Shown here piece by piece: positions 7,975-16,740 of a stretch of DNA of 56,434 nt. The notes under the pieces are model-generated. The model worked only from the letters and a program-made list of their open reading frames with translations. It searched no databases and had not been told where the DNA came from. The first letter of the stretch is position 1, and every line of letters starts with the position of its first letter. The position numbers were made by a program, and so were the translations under genes. Origin of the DNA: Fictibacillus sp. FJAT-27399 (GTDB lineage Bacteria > Bacillota > Bacilli > Bacillales > Fictibacillaceae); assembly GCF_001510655.1 (NCBI RefSeq), contig NZ_LMVC01000004.1, positions 45,649 to 102,082 on the forward strand, given 5' to 3'.

Positions 7975-8823
7975 CTATTTCTTATCCAAAATCACTTTTT
8001 TTCGAAACTGTAGCGGAGAGATCCCGGCATGCTGTTTGAACATTTTGCTGAAAGAAGCGGGGGTCTCAAATCCCAGGTTAAAGGCTATATCGGTCATCGT
8101 CTTTTCTGTTTTCATTAATAGTTGTTTAGCTTTTTCGATTCGAAGCGCTGTGACGTGCTGGTGAGGTGTGCATCCATAGATGGCCGAATAGTTCCTTAGG
8201 AGATGATTCGTCGATAGGGAAGCAGCTTGGGAAATCTGCTGCAAGGTTACCGGCTGTTGATAAAAGGCGCGAATATATTCATGTGCGGTACTGATTCTTC
8301 TGTACAGTTCCTCCCGTGTTCCCATTTTTAACGAAGGCAGTGCCTCTGTCTCCATAACTGCATGAAACTGTTCCCTCACAATCGTTTCCATCAATTGCTG
8401 AAACTGTTCTTCCTTCCAAAGAGGATCGCTTTTTGTAGTCATATTTCCCCGGAAATAGTCGATTTGTGTGGAGAGAGCTGAAGAAAAGGGATAGGTTTTT
8501 TCAAAAAAATTGACAGAATTTAGCGGTTTAAAAGGATCGGCCAAAAGATTGCCGGAATCAGCTTTCAACGTCCTCAGCACTTCCTCGGCAAGCCCTTTTC
8601 TGAAGAATAAACAGAAAGACTCCACCTCAGTTTCTTCTTCAATAGCAATCGTATAGGCACCTTCATTTAAAAGAAGATATCGGCCTTCTTCCACCGCAAA
8701 GAAACCCCGGTTCGTTTTGTAAAGGGCCCGGCCATACCTAAACGTTTTAATTGAAAGCTGTCCATCACCTTCCCAATAAAATTCATTGCTTTTGTCATGC
8801 AGCACGTAATTTTGGGATTCCAT
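7975..8823 (-). CDS. AraC-family transcriptional regulator
   Basis: 282 aa from the ATG at 8823, directly after a GGGGGG ribosome site; a start 13 codons upstream lacks one. The N-terminal 170 residues form a cupin-like sensing domain (FFAVEEGRYLLLNEGAYTI). The C-terminal double helix-turn-helix holds VTLQQISQAASLSTNHLLRN and the family signature IAFNLGFETPASFSKMFKQ. It is upstream of the VOC and oxidoreductase genes (53-bp gap), a plausible local regulator. Confidence 0.92.
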   Translation of the reverse strand: MESQNYVLHDKSNEFYWEGDGQLSIKTFRYGRALYKTNRGFFAVEEGRYLLLNEGAYTIAIEEETEVESFCLFFRKGLAEEVLRTLKADSGNLLADPFKPLNSVNFFEKTYPFSSALSTQIDYFRGNMTTKSDPLWKEEQFQQLMETIVREQFHAVMETEALPSLKMGTREELYRRISTAHEYIRAFYQQPVTLQQISQAASLSTNHLLRNYSAIYGCTPHQHVTALRIEKAKQLLMKTEKTMTDIAFNLGFETPASFSKMFKQHAGISPLQFRKKVILDKK

Positions 8824-9052
8824 CCTATCCCCCCTAAGCAAGTTCCTAATGCAATTATACATAAAATTGGAAACAAATGTCTTTCATTGCTTTTCAAGAT
8901 TAAGAAGGATAAAGGATGGTCAGAATGTTCCAAAGAAGACAAAACAGCGCCACTGAATACCCAGACTTTTTATGGTAAGATAACAGGTGGTTACGAAAAA
9001 GTATGCTGTCTTTTGGGACAGTTCATTATATGTTTTGAAAAGAGGGTAAAAA

Positions 9053-10120
9053 ATGGTAAAGGAATCCATCTATGGATTAACATTTGAACAGCTGGCTGCC
9101 TGGCTATTAGAACGGGGCCATAAACCATATCAAGCATCCCTGGTTTGGGAATATCTATATAGAAAACGAGTCACTTCCTTTTCTGAAATGAGCGATGTAA
9201 AAAAGGAATGCATCGAAATGCTTTCAGAAAGCTTCGAGTTCCAGACGATGCAGCAGCATGTGAGGCAGGAATCAGAGGATGGCACGATCAAGTTTTTGTT
9301 CAAGCTGCGGGACGGTAACTTGATCGAAACGGTATTAATGAAGCACAAATACGGCTTGTCTGTTTGTGTGACGACCCAGGTCGGCTGCAACATTGGCTGC
9401 AGTTTCTGTGCGAGCGGTTTATTGGCCAAAAGCCGCGACTTATCGAGCGGTGAGATCGTCGAGCAGATCATGAACGTCCAGCTTCATCTTGATCAAAGAA
9501 ATCAGGATGAAAAAGTGAGCCATATCGTTGTCATGGGAATTGGAGAGCCATTTGATAACTTTGAAAATATGATTGATTTCATAAAAGTGGTGATTAATCA
9601 TAAAGGACTCGCGATTGGCGCGCGTCATATCACGGTTTCTACAAGTGGACTCGCCAACAGGATTTATGAATTTGCTGACTCTCAGCTACCCGTGAATTTG
9701 GCGATTTCCCTTCATGCACCGAATAATGAATTACGGACACGCATCATGAAAATAAACCGTGCGATTCCTATTGAAAAATTAATGGAATCCTTGGATTATT
9801 ATTTAGAAAAAACAAACAAGAGAATTACGATTGAGTACATTTTATTAAGAGATGTTAATGATCATAAGGAAGAAGCAGAACAACTCGCTGATTTGCTCCA
9901 GGATAAAAAGCAAAAGGTCTACGTCAACCTTATTCCGTACAATCCAGTAGACGAACACAGCCAATATCAGCGAAGCGAGGAGAAGTCTGTGCTGACGTTT
10001 TACGATACACTGAAAAAACGGGGCATCAACTGCAAAATCCGCCAGGAGCACGGTACTGATATTGACGCTGCATGCGGACAGTTGAGAAGCAAACAGATTA
10101 AAAAAGAAAAAGCGCAATAA
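9053..10120 (+). CDS. rlmN: RlmN/Cfr-family radical SAM rRNA methyltransferase
   Basis: 355 aa. The radical SAM cluster motif CNIGCSFC has cysteines at 112, 116 and 119, and the methyl-carrying cysteine is in [10 protein letters not shown] (about 341). RlmN makes 2-methyladenosine at A2503 of 23S rRNA; Cfr makes the 8-methyl mark at the same base. HITVSTSG and [10 protein letters not shown] are RlmN-like, while [11 protein letters not shown] and [13 protein letters not shown] differ from the B. subtilis RlmN I remember (CASTLGGLKRNL, LIPVNYVPE). It is not in the conserved rsmB-rlmN-prpC-prkC cluster, so it may be a second family member. The family is certain; RlmN rather than a Cfr-like activity is probable. 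Confidence 0.8.
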   Translation: MVKESIYGLTFEQLAAWLLERGHKPYQASLVWEYLYRKRVTSFSEMSDVKKECIEMLSESFEFQTMQQHVRQESEDGTIKFLFKLRDGNLIETVLMKHKYGLSVCVTTQVGCNIGCSFCASGLLAKSRDLSSGEIVEQIMNVQLHLDQRNQDEKVSHIVVMGIGEPFDNFENMIDFIKVVINHKGLAIGARHITVSTSGLANRIYEFADSQLPVNLAISLHAPNNELRTRIMKINRAIPIEKLMESLDYYLEKTNKRITIEYILLRDVNDHKEEAEQLADLLQDKKQKVYVNLIPYNPVDEHSQYQRSEEKSVLTFYDTLKKRGINCKIRQEHGTDIDAACGQLRSKQIKKEKAQ

Positions 10121-10126
10121 CGCTGT

Positions 10127-10160
10127 AAAGAAGACCAGACTTTTGTCGGGTTTTCTTTTT
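10127..10160 (+). terminator. probable terminator of the RlmN-family gene
   Basis: AAGACCAGAC, a TTTT loop, then GTCGGGTTTTC runs into TTTTT. The stem is imperfect. Confidence 0.55.
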
Positions 10161-10285
10161 ATTTGGATTACTTTTCTGCAGTGATTAGTGAGCGGTTGAT
10201 AGGTCGAATAGTGCACAATACTAGTTATTCATCATATAGTTTTGGGTATAATCTAAAGCAAAGCTTTACATAAAAGGAGATAACC

Positions 10286-10768
10286 ATGATTCCTAAAACG
10301 ATAGAAGAACTAGAAGCCATCCGAACGGAATGTAGAGTGCTGGTTAATAAACGAGCGTCAGCTTCTGCGGCGGCCGCTGTTATCCCGATTCCCGGAGTAG
10401 ATGTGGGTGCGGACATCACGATCATGATGGAATTACTCCCGGCCATTAATGAGAAGTTCGGCTTGGCGCCCGGCCAGATTGAGAAGATGGATGCAACATT
10501 GAAAGGGAAAATCATTGTACTCATTACGTCAGCGGGCAGCCAGTTTGCTGGCAGAGTCGTAACGAAACAGATGATTTCTCTTTTATTAAAAAAGGCAGGT
10601 AAACGCATAGCGGTCAAACAGGTCACGAAGTTCGTACCTTTTGTAGGACAGGCGGTAGCGGCCGGTATCAGTTTTGCTGCGATGAAATATCTCGGTAATT
10701 CTCATATTGAGGAGTGCTATCAAGTCTGTAAAAAGATGATAGAAGAACAACAGATGCCAGCACAATAA
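10286..10768 (+). CDS. small hydrophobic protein, DUF697-like
   Basis: 160 aa starting after AAAAGGAG. The N-terminal 25 residues are helical and charged. Then come a Gly/Pro/Ala-rich hydrophobic stretch (ASAAAAVIPIPGVDVGADI), a second around ITSAGSQFAGRVV, and a third, VPFVGQAVAAGISFAAMKYL. The pattern resembles the DUF697 membrane-associated domain found in some GTPases and stand-alone proteins. No catalytic motif is visible. Isolated gene with its own terminator; function unknown. Confidence 0.75.
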   Translation: MIPKTIEELEAIRTECRVLVNKRASASAAAAVIPIPGVDVGADITIMMELLPAINEKFGLAPGQIEKMDATLKGKIIVLITSAGSQFAGRVVTKQMISLLLKKAGKRIAVKQVTKFVPFVGQAVAAGISFAAMKYLGNSHIEECYQVCKKMIEEQQMPAQ

Positions 10769-10774
10769 TACAAA

Positions 10775-10812
10775 GAAAGCCCTATCCCGCATACGGGGTA
10801 GGGCTTTTATCA
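10775..10812. terminator. bidirectional terminator
   Basis: AGCCCTATCCC and GGGGTAGGGCT are perfect stem arms around a 6-base loop, followed by TTTTAT on the plus side and TTTCTTTG on the minus side. It serves the DUF697-like gene and the convergent phosphatase gene. Confidence 0.9.
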
Positions 10813-10818
10813 TAAAGC

Positions 10819-12714
10819 TTATTTTGTTTTCAAATCTCCTGATGGAAGTCCTGAGAGGTAGCCGACTCCGCCAGTTTCCTGGATTCCTATGCCTTTTTTC
10901 ATGGCATCTTCGAGCTTTTCCTTATCTACTGCTGTAATTTGTTTTCCATCCAGATCTTCACCCGGGTGCTGGAAGTTGCTAAGCAAATAGCGGGAATTCT
11001 TCAGCTGATCAACCGCTCGCAAGCCCGTTGCTTCAGCCCCTGCTGGAACAGAAAGTATTCTTGAAAGTTTTTTCGTTTTAACATTATAGGCCCAAACAAA
11101 GTTGTTGGTGTGATGCGAGCTGTCTTCACCGATAAATAGCGTGTCCATGTCGTTGGAGAAGGTAAGATTATCTGGATTCGCTATTTTATCCGGATTGGCA
11201 GTATTGCCGTATGCATCAGATTTTGGAAGATCCTCACCGACAAGGAGACCCTTCATTTTTGAAGGCGCATAGCGGCTATTGATGTTGTGGCTGCTATGAT
11301 CTTTTTGATCGGCATTCAAATCTAGTTCAAAGGTTGTTCCAGAGTCAAGAACCGGCATTTGGATGTCATCCTGCACGCCGCTGATATCCTCTTTTTTCAT
11401 ACTTCCGTTTTCATATGAAATGGCGATATAGGCTTTATGGCCAGCCTTATTAACGGCAATTCCCTCCATTTTATTGAACTCAGAAGTTGCACCAAGCAAT
11501 GCGCCATATCGTCGTGATTCTAGGAATGCTGCAGCCTTTTCCATGCCTGGCTTAACTTTAAGATACTCTACCTTCTTGCTTGCAGCTGTTTTTATCGCTT
11601 TAAAGCCAGGAGCAGGTTGCGCCGAAGTTTCAAAGATATCGCTGAATTTCGTGCCTTTATCGATTATTTTCTTTACTTCTTTGTCTGTTGAGTGGCCAAG
11701 CTTGATCCACTGCAAGTCTCCTGCGCCGCCGTTATCTGAAGACGTTTGCTTGAATTTTGCCGCATATAGAGTCCCTGCAGAGAAGTCTCTCTTCTGATCG
11801 GCGACATACATAAACATCATCGTATTACCGCCGTCATCTCCAAACAATGCTGTTTTTTGATCAGGCATCACCTGCATGATTTCATGGGAAAAGCGTCCTG
11901 TGCTGTAATGTTTTACCACGCTGGTATTGCCATTGGGGTGAATAGAGATCTCTGGAATCCATCCATAGAAATAAGGATTGGCTTTTGATTTGTCTCCAAA
12001 GTAGTGCTGTGCAAAATTGGTGACATCACGATAGGAATCAGAAGAAGAATCTTCGAACGCACGGGCATCCGGTTCATATTCTTCAGATCCAAGGTGAGTT
12101 CCCCAATCTGTTGTGGAACCGTTACAAGGTGTCCATAGGCCGTTCACGTTAGAAAAGTCAATTTTCTTCGCATGATTAACGGTAAGCTTGCCTGTTTTCT
12201 TATCGCGGTCAACTTGAGTCAGTGTCATGGATGCAGGAAGTCCTTTAATTTCGTTTCCGGCATTATCCATGGAATCATACTCATAATGAGAGATAATATA
12301 ATCTTTTCCGGCAATCGTAATAAAACTATTGGAATCGGGTGCGTCAGAAATATAATATGAAGGCTTGTCAGGCACGCTTCGATCAACGATAGGATTGCCT
12401 TTTGCATCAATAGGTGTACCTGCAGGAATCTTTTCGCCTTTGTTGTCTACAATTTTATCTTTGGATAAGAATAGCTGATTATAATTTAACGGAGTTTCTT
12501 TTACCGTACCGTCTTTGTACGTGATTTTTACTTTTGCCTCTGTATACGTTTTTACCATGTTTTCAATGGTGCTTGGTGCTTTCATTGATTCGAATTCTAT
12601 GCTCTTGATCTGGTTATGGGAAAAGCGATGGTGCTGGTCAGTTGAAGCAAAGGCTGGAATGGCGCTTGAGGCCATGATCGCCAAGGATAATCCGATTGAA
12701 ACTTTTTTCTTCAA
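10819..12714 (-). CDS. PhoX-like (DUF839) secreted alkaline phosphatase
   Basis: 631 aa with a cleavable Sec-type signal peptide: KKK, hydrophobic core GLSLAIMASSAIPAFA, likely cut after AFA at about residue 23. PhoX/DUF839 features are WTPCNGSTTDWGTHLGSEEYEPDAR (in part, near 193-217), SHEIMQVMPDQKTALFGDDGG, EGIAVNKAGHKAYIAIS, and FSNDMDTLFIGEDSSHHTNN near the C-terminus. PhoX enzymes are calcium/iron phosphatases of the six-bladed propeller type. Classical PhoX uses a twin-arginine signal; none is seen here. Probable role: phosphate scavenging outside the cell. Confidence 0.85.
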   Translation of the reverse strand: MKKKVSIGLSLAIMASSAIPAFASTDQHHRFSHNQIKSIEFESMKAPSTIENMVKTYTEAKVKITYKDGTVKETPLNYNQLFLSKDKIVDNKGEKIPAGTPIDAKGNPIVDRSVPDKPSYYISDAPDSNSFITIAGKDYIISHYEYDSMDNAGNEIKGLPASMTLTQVDRDKKTGKLTVNHAKKIDFSNVNGLWTPCNGSTTDWGTHLGSEEYEPDARAFEDSSSDSYRDVTNFAQHYFGDKSKANPYFYGWIPEISIHPNGNTSVVKHYSTGRFSHEIMQVMPDQKTALFGDDGGNTMMFMYVADQKRDFSAGTLYAAKFKQTSSDNGGAGDLQWIKLGHSTDKEVKKIIDKGTKFSDIFETSAQPAPGFKAIKTAASKKVEYLKVKPGMEKAAAFLESRRYGALLGATSEFNKMEGIAVNKAGHKAYIAISYENGSMKKEDISGVQDDIQMPVLDSGTTFELDLNADQKDHSSHNINSRYAPSKMKGLLVGEDLPKSDAYGNTANPDKIANPDNLTFSNDMDTLFIGEDSSHHTNNFVWAYNVKTKKLSRILSVPAGAEATGLRAVDQLKNSRYLLSNFQHPGEDLDGKQITAVDKEKLEDAMKKGIGIQETGGVGYLSGLPSGDLKTK

Positions 12715-12860
12715 TATTGTTTCCCCCTTATTGAGTGTTCAGACTCATTAAACCACTTTATTGTTAAGGAGATATGAAGAAAAAGGGGAAAAATATTGGA
12801 AAAAGGTTAAGAAACGGTTACAAGTCTGAGGAACTTGTCCCATTATTCCTATAAAGCCTG

Positions 12861-14513
12861 CTACGTATTAACGATTGAAATGGGAGTTTTGTAGCCGAGT
12901 GAGTGGAAATCTTCAATTTTTGCGTTGGAATGATCAACGACGAGACCCTTATTTCCCTTTTCGCAAACAGCTTGAACATCACCGATTCTAATGGACTGTA
13001 TATTAGATCCGATGTAAACGGCAGTTGGGGCAGAGTTTTGTATTTTCACCTTTCGAATTTCTACCGAGTCTGCCCCATGAGGACCGCCGAATACTTTAAT
13101 ATCGGCCCCTGCCGTTTTAAAATCCCGGATGTTCAGATGATGAAGGATAATGTTCCTTGATCGGTACTGGACCGCAATGACCGGCTCTCCCCGGTAATCA
13201 TATTCAGAATCTCCGATGACGGTAAAATGGTTGATGGCCACGTTTTTGTAAGCAGAGATCACCATTGCCCGGGGTGTTGAGTCCCTGTAGAGAGGAGTCC
13301 GAATTGGAGCAACCGCCACGATATGGCTGGCTTTAATATTAAACGCCGTCTTCGATTCAGGATCCGTTTCAACGTGGTGGCCGATATGGCGGAAATTATA
13401 AGAACGGTTGTCATTGATTGAGATATGCCCGATGATCTGTGTGTTGCTCGCGGCTGCAGAATTATGGTGTGCCTTGATTTCCACACCGCCGAAGCATCGT
13501 GTGGTCGAATTGTTAAGAAGCATGACATTTCGAGAGCCATCGTCCACTTCAATCCCGTTGGAGTTCGAGAATCCTTCTTTGTGGGCTCTTCCGCTTGGGT
13601 CACACAAATGGCAATTGGAAATGAGGATATTATCGCTGTGATGAGTTGTGATCCCATCATCACCAAAACCATAGCCGTTCAGCTGATCGAGCCAAATATA
13701 GCGGCTGCTTCTGCGGGCCCGTGTAGCATCTCCGAAATAGGTATACACGGCAGATGATACATCAAAACAATGCAGACCGGGATTGATGCCTTCCACCTCT
13801 TTTACCCAGCCAAATGATACATGAGCAAACGTGAGGCAGCTAGACTGGTTATTGCCTGAAGCTGTCTTTTTGTTCGGATTCAAACGTTCCACATTCCAGT
13901 CCAGGCTCATCCCCTGGACATAAATATGATGGTTGCCTTTCCAGTGGCTGGAGTTGGTCAACAGCTGACGGCTTCTGGGCGCCTTATCATGAAGCTTGAT
14001 GGTGGTCGCTCCCTTACCCTCACCGATCAGCATTGTATAGGAAGGGAGCCGGATTCCCCGAGTGACATATACACCTGCGGGAACAACAACTTTTACATTG
14101 CCGTTTCCGATGGCTTTTTTGAACGCTTCTGTGTCATCAGTGATACCGTCGCCAGCTGCGCCGTAATCCCGGACATTTTTCTCTTGTTCGATCTCCCTTT
14201 GCAGCTGAATAAATGCCTGATCGAGCTTCTTTTTCCAGTCCGGATAGATGCCTCCCTCTTGATCTGTTACAATTTGCGGGAGCGGTTCTTTGTTTTTATG
14301 CCATGCTGTGGAAAGCAAGATCTTCGGAAGACCATGCAGCAGGTTTTTAAAAGAGAAGGATGGAAAATGCGTTGGTTCTGGCAGGGGATTCAGCTCCTGA
14401 AATAGGTTGTCTGTCTGGTTCAACAGGCTTTTTAGATCTTCTTTATTCTCAGAAAAAGAAGCAATGAGTTCTTTGTTTTCTTGCGGGTTATGATTTTTAT
14501 CTAAATGAAGCAT
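12861..14513 (-). CDS. right-handed beta-helix (pectate lyase superfamily) protein
   Basis: 550 aa. After a coiled, charged N-terminal region (1-115) the sequence VRDYGAAGDGITDDTEAFKKAI marks a Pectate_lyase_3 domain. Repeated short beta-strand coils follow (NSNGIEVDDGSRNVMLLNNS, then HHNSAAASNTQIIGHISIND). Such domains occur in polysaccharide lyases, GH28-related enzymes and phage tailspikes. There is no signal peptide, so it is cytoplasmic, released by lysis, or a spore or surface component. Single gene; substrate unknown. Confidence 0.85.
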   Translation of the reverse strand: MLHLDKNHNPQENKELIASFSENKEDLKSLLNQTDNLFQELNPLPEPTHFPSFSFKNLLHGLPKILLSTAWHKNKEPLPQIVTDQEGGIYPDWKKKLDQAFIQLQREIEQEKNVRDYGAAGDGITDDTEAFKKAIGNGNVKVVVPAGVYVTRGIRLPSYTMLIGEGKGATTIKLHDKAPRSRQLLTNSSHWKGNHHIYVQGMSLDWNVERLNPNKKTASGNNQSSCLTFAHVSFGWVKEVEGINPGLHCFDVSSAVYTYFGDATRARRSSRYIWLDQLNGYGFGDDGITTHHSDNILISNCHLCDPSGRAHKEGFSNSNGIEVDDGSRNVMLLNNSTTRCFGGVEIKAHHNSAAASNTQIIGHISINDNRSYNFRHIGHHVETDPESKTAFNIKASHIVAVAPIRTPLYRDSTPRAMVISAYKNVAINHFTVIGDSEYDYRGEPVIAVQYRSRNIILHHLNIRDFKTAGADIKVFGGPHGADSVEIRKVKIQNSAPTAVYIGSNIQSIRIGDVQAVCEKGNKGLVVDHSNAKIEDFHSLGYKTPISIVNT

Positions 14514-14611
14514 TTCGGGATCACCTCAGAATAATCAGCTGTTATTTTCAACATTATGTACTATTCCCGCTCTTATTCCAAGCTTAATCATTCTTCTTCC
14601 AAACAAAGAAA

Positions 14612-14632
14612 ATACCCCTGTAAAAGGGGCAT
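14612..14632 (-). terminator. short terminator of sspH
   Basis: Read on the minus strand: GCCCC, loop TTTTACA, GGGGT, then ATTTTC, immediately after the sspH stop codon. Confidence 0.6.
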
Positions 14633-14812
14633 TTACTGTTCCATTAAACTGCTGAGAGAAACCTGCTTTTCATTTTCCGGCTGTCCGAGCGGGTAGATTC
14701 TGGCCGTTTCTCCTTGCTCGTCAACATGCTGGATGTAAATTGGTACACCATCACATGTAACGTTTGCCATTACCGGGGATGAGGCAATCTCTTGTGCACG
14801 CTGTTTGTTCAT
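14633..14812 (-). CDS. sspH: H-type small acid-soluble spore protein
   Basis: 59 aa. It begins MNKQRAQEIASSPVMANVTC, continues VPIYIQHVDEQGETARIYPL and ends SLSSLMEQ, the unmistakable sequence of the minor spore protein SspH. The start follows AAAAGGAGG with a 9-base gap. These proteins are made in the forespore and found in the spore core. A sigma-G/F-type promoter lies 25 bp upstream. Confidence 0.95.
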   Translation of the reverse strand: MNKQRAQEIASSPVMANVTCDGVPIYIQHVDEQGETARIYPLGQPENEKQVSLSSLMEQ

Positions 14813-14836
14813 CGTACGATCCCTCCTTTTCGTCTT

Positions 14837-14867
14837 TACTATGGGCGGGAAGAGCAGAATTTATACT
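14837..14867 (-). promoter_or_regulatory. forespore (sigma-G/F type) promoter of sspH
   Basis: On the minus strand AGTATA (5 of 6 to the sigma-G -35 TGNATA) is followed after 18 bp by CATAGTA (6 of 7 to the -10 CATACTA). It ends 24 bp before the sspH start. Confidence 0.7.
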
Positions 14868-15093
14868 TTTAGCTAGCGTGCCTTGAAAAATGATTGTGTC
14901 AAAATCGGTCTTAATTAGTCGAGCTTATCCGGTTCGATAATAAAAGTTTGGATCATCCTCCTGGGAATGATTTAGACACTTTTTACATGGATGAATGACA
15001 GGCATCAATTGTCCATCAAAACAGAAGAAAGAGGCTGCATCAATCAAACAAGAGAGCAATACTCAAATTCGAGGCTGCTTTTATCATTTTTTA
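14868..15093. other. intergenic stretch, nothing identified
   Basis: A T/A-rich region between the sspH promoter and the broken small gene. A reading frame from 14991 has no ribosome site. GAGGCTGC occurs twice (about 15031 and 15073), but no hairpin with a T-tract forms. Confidence 0.5.
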
Positions 15094-15101
15094 GCATTAA
15101 C

Positions 15102-15300
15102 ATGAAAAAAACACCGCAGATCGGCACCCGATACAACCGTAAACATGTAAACGAAGGGATGAGTCCCACACATCTTTCCTTCTTGGCCGGATAAGCTGGA
15201 CAATGCCGTAGCGCAGGGCGATATAGCTTACGATATGAACGCCCAAGAGGCTGCAGGAAAGATTCAGAAGGTTCAGTCTGGAGAAATTCTTAAAAAATAG
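15102..15300 (+). pseudogene. possible small gene broken by a frameshift
   Basis: From the ATG at 15102 the frame reads KKTPQIGTRYNRKHVNEGM and PTHLSFLAG, then TAA at 15192. Dropping one base there joins it to KLDNAVAQGDIAYDMNAQEA, AGKIQKVQSGEILKK and a TAG at 15298-15300. The joined product of about 65 residues is compositionally coherent. No ribosome site precedes the ATG. I do not recognise the family, so the call is tentative. Confidence 0.35.
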
Positions 15301-15464
15301 AGGTGTTATTCTAAAATTGTCAAATATTATTAAGCATAAGAGTGTCGGAATCTATCCAAAACGTTCGAAGTTCTATATAGTAGAACTTCAGCCATCTATA
15401 TTCCAGTGCCTCTATTTTTCAGGAAATATCGATACATAAAGCAGTATATGGCTGAGTAACACCT
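15301..15464. promoter_or_regulatory. nested palindromic element upstream of the ParM-like gene
   Basis: Three inverted repeats share one centre. AGGTGTTA (15301-15308) pairs with TAACACCT (15457-15464). AGAG and GGAAT (15339-15351) pair with ATTCC and CTCT (15400-15413). GAAGTTCTA (15367-15375) pairs with TAGAACTTC (15381-15389). The middle stem is followed by ATTTTTC. It could be an operator, a folded leader RNA, a terminator or a centromere-like site. Confidence 0.55.
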
Positions 15465-15511
15465 TGTGTCACCAGGTAGTTTTAGATAAAATAATAGGAG
15501 GAATAGATACT

Positions 15512-16708
15512 ATGCAATTTCAATTTTTAGTAGGTAACGATAATGGAAACAGTGAGCATGACATTTATATCGATGGCCGTTTGTTTCAGCAGCCGAACGT
15601 AAACTGTGCCGTGGACCAGCTGCCATGGAGTGAAGAACAGGCCCCTGAAACGATTGTACGCAACCTTCAGGAGAACTTAATCGTAACGATTGATTCCCCG
15701 GCAGCACGTGCGGGTATGTATTATGTAGGAAAGTTCGCGCTTGAAAGCGGTGAGCTGATCGAAAACATTCAGGTCGGCGTAGATTACAAGTACGAGATTG
15801 ACCTGCCAATCGTCAACACACTCGCTCAAATCGCAGCAGTAGCGGTACAAAAAGGATTTGCAGAAGAGAAAAAGCTTCCTGCATCCATTGATGTAACGGT
15901 TGATATGGCGACTGCGCTGCCGATCACACAGCACTCTGATGAATCAGCAGCTAAATTTGAGAAGCGTTTCATGAACGGCCCTCACCATGTGACGGTTCAT
16001 GTTGGAAAGCAGCGCGTTACAGTTAAAGTAGAATTTGAGTTTGTAAAAGTTATTCCGGAAGCTACACCAGTAACCTTCTCTCTTCAAAAAGATGAAGACG
16101 GCAACTGGAGAAAAGGCGATATTTTTGACCAATTTATTGAAGCGTACGATATGCCGAAGAACTTCAACGGCAGCTTCTTTAAAAACAAAAAAATCCTTCA
16201 CACAGATATCGGTGATGGTTCTACAGAGTATCCGATCACAGAAGGAAACAAATTTTTGCGCCAGTTCGTGCATGGCACCAACCATGGTGCAGGGTATGCG
16301 ATCGAGGAAGCACTCAGTGAGTTCAACCGTTTGATCCACCTTCCCGACAGCCCGCGTCAATTTTTCAGTGACGTGATCAAGAACCCGAACCATAAATATC
16401 ATGCGCGTGCGATGAAAACATTAAAAAGACCGCTTGAAGGACAAGCTCGCCAAATCATCAACAACATCCGCAAGCAGCTTACTAAAGCGAGAAACGAAAT
16501 CGATTTGATCTGCGTTTATGGAGGCGGAAGCATCTTGATGAATCCGATTCTTTCTCCAATGCTTAAGGAACTTTGTGATGAGCGTGAAATTCAGCTTCTT
16601 TACATTCCTGCAAAATATGCAGTGACAATGAATGCAAATGGACTGGATGCATTCGTACGCGGAAAAATCTACGGTGCGATCAAGGATCGTGCGAAACAGC
16701 CGGTATAA
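15512..16708 (+). CDS. ParM/StbA-family actin-like ATPase
   Basis: 398 aa from the ATG at 15512, 9 bp after AGGAGG; an earlier in-frame start precedes that site. Actin-superfamily motifs are present: phosphate-1 loop VGNDNGNSE at the N-terminus, phosphate-2 DIGDGSTEYPI (about residue 230), and adenosine motif VYGGGSILMNPIL near 350. Such filaments push plasmid copies apart together with a ParR adaptor and a parC centromere. A ParR-like gene follows after 32 bp. The surroundings look chromosomal, so the cargo is unknown; it may be a domesticated segregation system or an integrated plasmid remnant. Confidence 0.88.
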   Translation: MQFQFLVGNDNGNSEHDIYIDGRLFQQPNVNCAVDQLPWSEEQAPETIVRNLQENLIVTIDSPAARAGMYYVGKFALESGELIENIQVGVDYKYEIDLPIVNTLAQIAAVAVQKGFAEEKKLPASIDVTVDMATALPITQHSDESAAKFEKRFMNGPHHVTVHVGKQRVTVKVEFEFVKVIPEATPVTFSLQKDEDGNWRKGDIFDQFIEAYDMPKNFNGSFFKNKKILHTDIGDGSTEYPITEGNKFLRQFVHGTNHGAGYAIEEALSEFNRLIHLPDSPRQFFSDVIKNPNHKYHARAMKTLKRPLEGQARQIINNIRKQLTKARNEIDLICVYGGGSILMNPILSPMLKELCDEREIQLLYIPAKYAVTMNANGLDAFVRGKIYGAIKDRAKQPV

Positions 16709-16740
16709 GTCTCTAATTTAAATGGTAAGGGGGTGTAAAG

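Noticed and set aside
8981-9031. Small hairpin CTGTC-TTTTG-GGACAG before the RlmN-family gene as a terminator or attenuator
   Set aside because: Stem too short and no T-tract.
13926-14405. 159-codon plus-strand frame opposite the beta-helix gene
   Set aside because: Antisense shadow; the minus-strand protein has clear Pectate_lyase_3 motifs.
15301-15511. Classical parC centromere (tandem direct repeats) upstream of the actin-like gene
   Set aside because: No series of short direct repeats could be found; only inverted repeats are present.
15944-16402. 152-codon minus-strand frame within the ParM-like gene
   Set aside because: Shadow of the real gene; no ribosome site and no recognisable domain.
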